Assembly: GCA_958347955.1 (NCBI GenBank)
Contig: CATVXH010000016.1
Span: 1-40,557 of the forward strand
From: an uncultured Sutterella sp.
GTDB lineage: Bacteria; Pseudomonadota; Gammaproteobacteria; Burkholderiales; Burkholderiaceae_F
Reading direction: 5' to 3'
Length of the DNA: 40,557 nucleotides
Numbering within the stretch: position 1 is the first letter of the stretch; every line of letters begins with the position of its first letter. This document shows positions 34,880 through 40,557 of the stretch, piece by piece. The notes beneath the pieces were generated by a model. That model saw only the letters and a list, made by a program, of their open reading frames with translations, did no database searches and was not told where the DNA came from. Position numbers and translations under genes: made by a program.

Positions 34880-36598
34880 TTACATTTTTTCCGGTGCGCT
34901 CACGCCAAGTAAATCCAACCCGTTTCTAAGTACTTGACGAGCGGCAAGCAATAGCAGCAGGCGTGCGTTGCGCGTGTTTTCGTCGTCAACGAGCACACGT
35001 TCAGCGTTATAAAAAGCGTGGAAATCACCCGCTAAATCCTTGAGGTAGAAGCACAACGTATGCGGAGCGCATTCTTTTGCCGCCACTGTTAGTGTTTCCG
35101 GGAACTCGCTAATGCGGGCAATCAAGGCTTGAGCATACTTATCTGACAAAGCAGAGAGATTGGCGTCTGCCGCGCTCGCAGCATTGGGAACTGTGAAGCC
35201 TTTTTCTGCTGCTTGAGCTAATACCGAGCAAATACGTGCATGAGCGTACTGCAGGTAATACACGGGGTTTTCATCCGATTGAGACAAAGCCAGATCGACG
35301 TCAAATACAAATTCACTGTCAGCTTTGCGGCTTACCAGGAAAAACCGAGCTGCATCGCGTCCAACCCAGCTGACAAGATCGCGCAGAGTGACATAAGTCC
35401 CTGAGCGCTTGCTCATTTTGACTTCTTCACCGTTTTTAATGACTTTGAGCATTTTGTGCAGCACGTAAACAGGGAAAACCTTTGGCACATTGAGTCCGAG
35501 CTGTTTCCCCGCCACTTGAACGCCGATTCTGACGCGCGCAGTAGTGCCGTGGTGGTCGGAACCCTGAATGTCTACAGCTTTAATAAAACCACGTTCAAAT
35601 TTGCTCAAGTGGTAGGCGACATCAGGAACGAAATAGGTGTAGTGTCCATCCTTTTTGCGCATGACACGATCTTTGTCATCACCAAACTCTTTAAAGTCTG
35701 TTGTGCGAAGCCAAAGAGCACCGTCTTGTTCGTAGGTATGGCCGGAAGCAATCAGGGCATTGACTGCGCGGTCAACCAAGCCGTCAGAATAAAGGGAGCT
35801 TTCCAAATAGAAATTGTCAAAAGACACGCCTAAGGCGTTTAAGTCACTGTCCTGCTCATTTTTGAGATAACCGACAGAGAAAGCCCGAATGCTTGCCGTA
35901 TCTTCGACGTCTCCGCTGGCGGTAATTTCCTGACCATCGCGCGTGCGGATAGTTTTTTTATTAAGGAAATCTCGTGCGATGTCTTTGATATAGAGTCCCT
36001 GATATGCGTTTTCAGGGAAAGTAATCGTTTCGCCTTGAAGTTCCTTGATGCGTAATCGCACAGATTCCGTCAATGTTTGAATCTGAACGCCGGCATCGTT
36101 GTAATAAAACTCGCGGCACACATTCCAGCCCTGTGTTTTCATCAGATTTGAGAGCACATCGCCTAAAGCGCCTTGACGGGCGTGTCCCAAATGTAAAGGA
36201 CCCGTTGGATTTGCCGAGACGTATTCGATCAAAATACTTTCGCCCTTGTGCTCGTTGTTCTTACCGAATTCAGAGCCCAATCGAAGGACTTCACGGAGCG
36301 CGAATGTTTTCGCTTGTTGGCTTAGACGCATGTTTATGAAGCCTGGGCCGGCAATTTCAAAGGTCTCAATAAGTTCAGAGGCCTTAGGTAACGACTGAAT
36401 TTTTTCGATCAATTCAGTGGCAATAACTCGAGGGTTTTTCTTTAATTGACGAGCCAGTTGCATAGCAACATTGCAGGCCAGATCGCCATGAGCGGCAACC
36501 TTAGGACGCTCCAGCAAAACAGAGGTTTCAGCAACGCCCATAGAATTGAGCGCTTCGTTAAAAAGCGACAAGATCGCTATTTTTTGATCGTTTAGCAT
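34880..36598 (-). CDS. argS: Arginyl-tRNA synthetase
   Basis: A class I synthetase that charges tRNA-Arg. The 572 residues start with the Arg-tRNA synthetase N-terminal (Add-1) domain. The HIGH motif is HLGH (136-139) in ANPTGPLHLGHARQG and the KMSKS motif is KMSKR (394-398). The C-terminal DALR anticodon-binding domain begins near LQYAHARICSVL. The length is normal. The tRNA-Arg(CCG) gene at the other end of the window is one of its substrates. Confidence 0.97.
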   Translation of the reverse strand: MLNDQKIAILSLFNEALNSMGVAETSVLLERPKVAAHGDLACNVAMQLARQLKKNPRVIATELIEKIQSLPKASELIETFEIAGPGFINMRLSQQAKTFALREVLRLGSEFGKNNEHKGESILIEYVSANPTGPLHLGHARQGALGDVLSNLMKTQGWNVCREFYYNDAGVQIQTLTESVRLRIKELQGETITFPENAYQGLYIKDIARDFLNKKTIRTRDGQEITASGDVEDTASIRAFSVGYLKNEQDSDLNALGVSFDNFYLESSLYSDGLVDRAVNALIASGHTYEQDGALWLRTTDFKEFGDDKDRVMRKKDGHYTYFVPDVAYHLSKFERGFIKAVDIQGSDHHGTTARVRIGVQVAGKQLGLNVPKVFPVYVLHKMLKVIKNGEEVKMSKRSGTYVTLRDLVSWVGRDAARFFLVSRKADSEFVFDVDLALSQSDENPVYYLQYAHARICSVLAQAAEKGFTVPNAASAADANLSALSDKYAQALIARISEFPETLTVAAKECAPHTLCFYLKDLAGDFHAFYNAERVLVDDENTRNARLLLLLAARQVLRNGLDLLGVSAPEKM

Positions 36599-36681
36599 GA
36601 TGCTTTTTCAGTCATTAGCAAAGTCATTCAACACACAATACACCCTACCCAAGTATTTCATGGGTAAAGGCCAAGAATCCA

Positions 36682-37485
36682 TCAGTTCATATTTCCTCGC
36701 GAAATCTGCGCGTAGGCCGAGTGGTTATGAATGGATTCAAAATTTTCTGCTTGCACGCAATAGGCCTCAATGTTGTTGTCACTATTGAGGGCGCCGGCAA
36801 CATCGCGCACAAGATCCTCAACAAATTTGGGGTTCTCGTAGGCTTTCTCTGTGACAAACTTTTCATCGACGCGTTTCAAACGGCTCCACAACTCACAAGA
36901 TGCGCTTTGTTCAACATATCGGATTTGTTGCTCAAGCGAAAGATCGCCTTTGAGCTTGGCTGCGATTGTGACGTGGGAGCGTTGATTATGGGCTCCGTAC
37001 CGAGAGATCTCTTTGCTGCAAGGGCACAGACTGGTGACCGGGACTGTAACTGTTTGCGTTACCCAAGTTTGATCGTTTTTACTTTCCACACGATAGTGGA
37101 CACGGTAATTCATAAGGCTGTCCAATTTAGAGACAGGTGCTTGTTTGTTAACGAAGAATGGGAACTCGAAATCAATTCGACCGGCGTGTGACTCAAGAGC
37201 CTTAAGCATATCGTCCATTAGTTCGACGAGAGTGTCTTTACACAATGGTTGATCGTGTTCTTTAAGCAGCCCAAGGAAACGAGACATATGCGTGCCTTTG
37301 TGCTCGGCGGGAAGGGCGACAAACATAGAAATCTGCGCCACTGTCGGTTGTATTCCGCCGGCGCTTTTCACCGTTACAGGCAGTTCAACCCCTCGCACTC
37401 CGACATATTCAATGGCGATATTGCGGGGGTCAGTACTCGACTGAACGTCGGGCAAGTTATTGTTTGATAGAGTATTCGTATTCAT
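36682..37485 (-). CDS. folE2: GTP cyclohydrolase FolE2 (type IB)
   Basis: It converts GTP to dihydroneopterin triphosphate, the first step of folate synthesis, and is unrelated in sequence to FolE. The 267 residues have the active-site region SLCPCSKEISRYGAHNQRS, with Cys154 or Cys156 and His166, and the conserved EHKGTHMSRF (61-70). Family members can use metals other than zinc and in some bacteria are Zur-controlled; I see no clear Zur box here. It precedes argS by 83 bases on the same strand. The upstream divergent region carries repeated motifs. Confidence 0.94.
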   Translation of the reverse strand: MNTNTLSNNNLPDVQSSTDPRNIAIEYVGVRGVELPVTVKSAGGIQPTVAQISMFVALPAEHKGTHMSRFLGLLKEHDQPLCKDTLVELMDDMLKALESHAGRIDFEFPFFVNKQAPVSKLDSLMNYRVHYRVESKNDQTWVTQTVTVPVTSLCPCSKEISRYGAHNQRSHVTIAAKLKGDLSLEQQIRYVEQSASCELWSRLKRVDEKFVTEKAYENPKFVEDLVRDVAGALNSDNNIEAYCVQAENFESIHNHSAYAQISRGNMN

Positions 37486-37765
37486 GATTGGCGTAATTTT
37501 CGCTAAAAACGGGAAAATTTGCGAACCTTTTGGTGTGAAAATTGAAAAAAAAGAAAAGCAGGTCCTGAAAATTGTTTCTAAGTGTTTTCAGCGATGGATG
37601 CAAAAAAGGAACAACCTGAGGATATAAAGGGTAAAAATGAGAAATTGTTTTCGCTGAAAATCTTACGTTCGGCAAAAAATCGACACTTTTCGTTCGCAAA
37701 GTTTTTGCTTTACCGTTAAATTATGGGACGAAACAGACAAATTTATATAAGGAAAGAAAAAGATA
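37486..37765. promoter_or_regulatory. Divergent A/T-rich control region with repeated TTTTCGCT motifs
   Basis: This 280-base gap separates folE2 from a small membrane gene. It contains TTTTCGCTAAAAA (37497-37509) and the near-palindrome TTTTCGCTGAAAA (37648-37660), with TTTTCAGCGA at 37585-37594 as an inverted copy. A further inverted pair, TTTGCGAAC (37518-37526) and GTTCGCAAA (37692-37700), surrounds these. They could be operator copies or form RNA structure. No confident -35/-10 pair stands out and no known riboswitch is recognised. Confidence 0.4.
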
Positions 37766-38164
37766 ATGCCCATTTACATCTATCGGGGAGGCCCCCGCAA
37801 TCCGCAACCTCAAAATCCGTTGTTGCGTTTTTTGGTCAGCATTGGTGTGCTGGCTGCGGTTATTGGGTTGGGCGTGCTGCTTTTACCAGTTATTGGAGCT
37901 ATTACTCTGATAATTTTGGGGGTGATCGCTGTTTTGGTGATTGGGGGATTGATTTATCGTTGGATCAACGGCAATCCCTTAGATAATCTCTATCAAAGAC
38001 AGCAAGGCATGCGCATAAACCCCGATGTGCGTCCGGACAGCGAACCCGTCAGAGAGCAGAAACAGGAAGAGGGAATGCGGGCTCGTCACATGAGGTTTCG
38101 CTCACAACGCCAGTCTGTTGAGGATGCGGTGATTGTTGAGGAGCGAAAGAGGGACGATTCGTAA
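37766..38164 (+). CDS. Unrecognised small membrane protein
   Basis: A 132-residue protein I do not recognise. The N-terminus is Pro/Arg/Asn-rich (MPIYIYRGGPRNPQPQNP). Two adjacent hydrophobic segments rich in Val, Ile, Leu and Gly lie at about 22-42 and 44-64. A charged C-terminal half (70-132) has many Arg, Glu and Gln and is probably cytoplasmic. AAGGAAAG lies ten bases before the ATG. A hairpin follows that overlaps the end of the opposing cls gene. It is real by codon pattern, ribosome binding site and topology, but no function can be given. Confidence 0.72.
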   Translation: MPIYIYRGGPRNPQPQNPLLRFLVSIGVLAAVIGLGVLLLPVIGAITLIILGVIAVLVIGGLIYRWINGNPLDNLYQRQQGMRINPDVRPDSEPVREQKQEEGMRARHMRFRSQRQSVEDAVIVEERKRDDS

Positions 38165-38175
38165 AATCATTGTCT

Positions 38176-39639
38176 TTAGAGAAGGGGCGAGAGCAAGTAG
38201 CTTGCCCCTTCTTTCATGCGTTCCCAGACGGAGCGTTTGTACCAAAGGTACAAATTGATTTCAGAACAAAATTCAGCATAGCTTGAATTCAAGGTAGAGA
38301 CTTTTTGACTGAATTCTTTATCAAAAACTAGCAACATCAATTCGTAGTTCAGGTGCATGCTACGCATGTCCATGTTGACGGTGCCAAAAAGGGAAAGTTC
38401 CCCGTCCACTGTGATGCTTTTTGTGTGGAGCATCCCTTTTTTGTAGAGTAGGATACGAACACCTGATTTAAGCAACTCATCGAAATAACGATGAGAAGCG
38501 TAGTTGACCATGGGGGCATCGCTTTTCTCGGGCAGAATTAGTGTTACATGCACGCCCTTGATGGCTGCATTTTGCAGAGCTAGAGCCAGGGCCTCTCCAG
38601 GAATGAAGTAAGGCGAAACAATTTCCACCTGACGTTTCGCGCGATGAATGGCTTCAAGAATGAGCCGTTGATTTGCGTCATTTGTTGTTCCGGGACCTGA
38701 GGGCACAATCATGACGGTTGCCTGATCCGGGGCGTCAAAATTGTGAATGGCTTGATCTTTAAACTCGGGAAAAGGAAGTTCAGATTCCGTTAGCACTTTC
38801 CAGTCAAAATGGATCAGGTGGTAGAGACTTGCAACAATTTCACCTTTCGCTCTTACCATGGCATCGACCCATTGCCCAACATTGGAGTTTTTCTTAAAGT
38901 AGTGAGGATCAACCATATTTAGGCTTCCGCTGTAAGCAACTCGGTAATCAATGACAGCGATTTTCCGATGCAGGCGAATATCGGCACGCGACAAAAGAGC
39001 ACTGAAAATGGAAACTGGGAGGGCGCTTTCAAGATGTATCCCCTCGTAACGAAACATTTTTGCCCAATCGCTTGATAAAAACCGCGATGAACCGATTGCA
39101 TCCACTAAAATGTAACACTGAACACCGCGCCTGGCAGCGCGAATAAGTGCGGCCGAAACATCGTCAGCTTTTCCGCCAACATCCCAGATGTAAAACTCCA
39201 TGGCGATGAGCTCTTTGGCATTGTTAATGTCACGAATAAGCAAAGTTAATGTTTCATCGGAATCATCAAGAAGCCGGAGTGAAGAAAGCTTGGTGAGCGG
39301 GAATTTTCCCAGTCGTGTGGCCAGTTTTGATATGTCCCTGTAATCCTCCGGAGCCATGGCTTCCGTGCGCATAATGTGTCGAAAGATTTGACGACGTTTA
39401 CGCATTTCCTTTCGCAGTTTTCTGGCATGCCATCGGCCCAGTGTCCTTTCACCAAACAGGAGGTAGAGAATGAATCCCGCGTAAGGAAGGATGGCGGTAA
39501 GTAAAATCCATGCGAAAGAGCTACCCGGAGGGTGACGGGTAAGCATGACTCGTAAAACGACACCGACAGTCAGTGCGACTTGCAGAACAACAGCGCACAA
39601 ACCGATAATGGTGGAAGGTTCTGAAAAAGAAATGAACAT
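38176..39639 (-). CDS. cls: Cardiolipin synthase (phospholipase D family, ClsA type)
   Basis: It condenses two phosphatidylglycerols (or PG and PE) to cardiolipin at the inner membrane. The 487-residue protein has two N-terminal membrane helices (about 8-30 and 38-58) followed by two PLD domains. The HKD motifs are HRKIAVID (followed by GSLN) and HTKSITVD (followed by GTVNMD). I chose ATG 39639 because GGAAG lies five bases ahead; a TTG at 39651 would add four residues. The last codons form one side of a hairpin that may terminate the opposing gene. Confidence 0.94.
   Translation of the reverse strand: MFISFSEPSTIIGLCAVVLQVALTVGVVLRVMLTRHPPGSSFAWILLTAILPYAGFILYLLFGERTLGRWHARKLRKEMRKRRQIFRHIMRTEAMAPEDYRDISKLATRLGKFPLTKLSSLRLLDDSDETLTLLIRDINNAKELIAMEFYIWDVGGKADDVSAALIRAARRGVQCYILVDAIGSSRFLSSDWAKMFRYEGIHLESALPVSIFSALLSRADIRLHRKIAVIDYRVAYSGSLNMVDPHYFKKNSNVGQWVDAMVRAKGEIVASLYHLIHFDWKVLTESELPFPEFKDQAIHNFDAPDQATVMIVPSGPGTTNDANQRLILEAIHRAKRQVEIVSPYFIPGEALALALQNAAIKGVHVTLILPEKSDAPMVNYASHRYFDELLKSGVRILLYKKGMLHTKSITVDGELSLFGTVNMDMRSMHLNYELMLLVFDKEFSQKVSTLNSSYAEFCSEINLYLWYKRSVWERMKEGASYLLSPLL
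38180..38212 (+). terminator. Possible terminator of the small membrane gene, overlapping the 3' end of cls
   Basis: AGAAGGGGC (38180-38188) pairs with GCCCCTTCT (38204-38212) around a 15-base loop, followed by a weak TTCATG on the plus strand. It lies inside the last codons of cls. Confidence 0.5.
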
Positions 39640-39690
39640 ATGAACTTCCAAGACTTGCCAAAGTGTAGCGCGTAAAAGTGAGAAAAATCT

Positions 39691-40017
39691 ATGAAAAGAT
39701 CAACTTTTGAAATGTTGCTGATCGCTTTGTCAGCGCCGATGGCGGGTATCGGAATGGCGCTGTTTGAGGGCGGATCGGTGGGCGCGGCGTTTATTTTATT
39801 CGGCGCGTCATTGAAAATGATAGTTGCCTATTTTCGAACGCCAAAAGAGTTGTTTGATTGGGAGAACTTTAACGGAAGTTTTGACGAGTTCAGAAATAAA
39901 ATGATGAAAATAGAAGATGAGTTAGAAAATGAAAAACCGCTATTGAGGCAGTTGTCGGATCTTGCAACCTACATGATGTTGGGGGGTCTTCTAGCTTTGG
40001 TGGTTACTCAGTTTTAA
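39691..40017 (+). CDS. Unrecognised small membrane protein
   Basis: A 108-residue protein that I do not recognise. Two hydrophobic segments lie at about 6-25 and 28-47, then a charged region (52-88, with DELENEKP), and a final helix at about 89-107. The short loop FRTPKELFDWENF follows the second helix. It is divergent from cls with a 51-base gap and is followed by the tRNA-tuf promoter. No well-placed ribosome binding site is seen, apart from GTGAGAAA. The reading frame is clear but the function is unknown. Confidence 0.65.
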   Translation: MKRSTFEMLLIALSAPMAGIGMALFEGGSVGAAFILFGASLKMIVAYFRTPKELFDWENFNGSFDEFRNKMMKIEDELENEKPLLRQLSDLATYMMLGGLLALVVTQF

Positions 40018-40045
40018 AAAGATAAAAGTTTTTTTTCAAAATAGC

Positions 40046-40074
40046 TTGACATTTAAATTAAAACCCTACATAAT
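40046..40074 (+). promoter_or_regulatory. Strong sigma-70 promoter of the tRNA-tuf operon
   Basis: A consensus -35 TTGACA (40046-40051) is separated by 17 bases from CATAAT (40069-40074), five of six matches to the -10. The downstream GCCACTC is GC-rich, as in stringently controlled stable RNA promoters. The first tRNA begins 14 bases after the -10. Confidence 0.85.
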
Positions 40075-40088
40075 GCCACTCTCGCTAC

Positions 40089-40174
40089 GGAGGGGTGCCC
40101 GAGTGGCTAAAGGGGGCAGACTGTAAATCTGTTGGCTTACGCCTACGATGGTTCGAATCCATCCCCCTCCACCA
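40089..40174 (+). tRNA. tRNA-Tyr (anticodon GTA)
   Basis: The acceptor GGAGGGG pairs with CCCCTCC, then A and CCA. The anticodon stem GCAGA/TCTGT holds the loop CTGTAAA, anticodon GTA at 40123-40125. A long variable arm and the T-arm GATGG-TTCGAAT-CCATC complete a class II tRNA of 86 bases. It is the first of the tyr-gly-thr set that precedes tuf, as in E. coli. Confidence 0.96.
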
Positions 40175-40177
40175 GCG

Positions 40178-40195
40178 CTGACTCTTAGGAGTCAG
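40178..40195 (+). repeat. Hairpin in the Tyr-Gly tRNA spacer
   Basis: CTGACTC (40178-40184) and GAGTCAG (40189-40195) form a seven-base-pair stem with a four-base loop just after the tRNA-Tyr CCA. No T-run follows, so a processing signal is more likely than a terminator. Confidence 0.5.
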
Positions 40196-40246
40196 ACAAT
40201 AGTGAAATTGCAGTTGGGTAATGGCCGAATTGCAGTTGTAGCTAAG

Positions 40247-40320
40247 GCGGGTGTAGCTCAATGGTAGAGCAGAAGCCTTCCAAGCTTACGACGAGGGTTC
40301 GATTCCCTTCACCCGCTCCA
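40247..40320 (+). tRNA. tRNA-Gly (anticodon TCC)
   Basis: The acceptor GCGGGTG pairs with CACCCGC, then T and CCA. The loop CTTCCAA gives anticodon TCC; the AAGC/GCTT part of the stem pairs fully and the outermost pair is G-A. The T-arm GAGGG-TTCGATT-CCCTT has a G-T end pair. It reads GGA and GGG. It lies between the Tyr and Thr tRNAs in the order tyr-gly-thr-tuf. Confidence 0.95.
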
Positions 40321-40346
40321 CTATCGTGGACAATCCCAAGTATTTA

Positions 40347-40421
<75 letters not shown>

Positions 40422-40487
40422 GTTTTCTTTCAGTCTCGAATTTTCGGGATTTTTATTGTTCATAAATAAAAGGTTCAGGAGTTCGCC

Positions 40488-40557
40488 ATGGCAAAAGGCA
40501 AGTTTGAACGCACCAAGCCCCACGTGAACGTGGGCACGATCGGTCACGTCGACCATG
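40488..40557 (+). CDS. tuf: Elongation factor Tu, N-terminal part (3' end outside window)
   Basis: EF-Tu carries aminoacyl-tRNA to the ribosome as a GTPase. Only 23 residues are present: MAKGKFERTKPHVNVGTIGH followed by VDH, which starts the G1 loop GHVDHGKT. AGGAG (40477-40481) lies seven bases ahead of the ATG. It is co-transcribed with the three upstream tRNAs from the promoter at 40046. The gene runs off the window end. Confidence 0.97.
   Translation, partial: MAKGKFERTKPHVNVGTIGHVDH

Overview
The window is ordinary chromosomal DNA of a Gram-negative betaproteobacterium, most likely a Burkholderiales member of the Sutterella/Parasutterella kind. This is inferred from gene content, synteny and moderate GC; I ran no search. 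Supporting synteny includes hemE-priA, DUF971-ubiE-Tim44, argS-SPOR-dsbA, and tRNA-Tyr/Gly/Thr followed by tuf. I see no insertion sequence, prophage, CRISPR array or obvious foreign island.

Region by region: (1) 1-2643: the 3' end of hemE, an AT-rich gap with a cluster of DnaA boxes, then priA. (2) 2703-5018: tRNA-Arg(CCG), a DUF971 gene, ubiE and a Tim44-like membrane protein. (3) 5169-8372: glmU and glmS, the pair that makes UDP-N-acetylglucosamine for the cell wall and LPS. (4) 8458-9114: a MarC-family membrane protein, reading the other way. (5) 9372-15887: a tightly packed RND multidrug efflux cassette (adaptor, pump, outer membrane channel) with its TetR regulator as the last gene. (6) 15936-19479 (minus): a DegP/DegQ-type periplasmic protease and an OmpR/QseC-type two-component system. 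(7) 19609-22215: a DUF4870 membrane protein, a FadL-family porin and yaeQ. (8) 22218-25571 (minus): a five-gene cytochrome bd operon, cydP-cydA-cydB-cydX-ybgE, including a 35-residue cydX. (9) 25701-29504: a DUF1801 protein, a DUF3455 lipoprotein, the Ser/Thr transporter sstT and isoaspartyl dipeptidase iadA. (10) 29642-31474: recQ. (11) 31512-37485 (minus): a run of SDR, phosphomannomutase, dsbA, SPOR protein, argS and folE2. (12) 37766-40017: two unrecognised small membrane proteins on either side of a cardiolipin synthase. (13) 40046-40557: a strong promoter, tRNA-Tyr(GTA), tRNA-Gly(TCC), tRNA-Thr(GGT) and the start of tuf.

Most genes are housekeeping. A theme in the middle of the window is the cell envelope: efflux, periplasmic quality control with its sensor, disulfide formation, porin, cardiolipin and UDP-GlcNAc synthesis. 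The cytochrome bd operon suggests growth at low oxygen, which fits a gut-type niche.

I did not find a convincing undescribed multi-gene system. The observations most worth checking are the DnaA-box cluster between hemE and priA, the terminator-like hairpin in the leader of the FadL-family gene, the repeated motif between folE2 and an unknown membrane gene, the three-small-protein cyd operon, and a DsbA with a CGHC active site.
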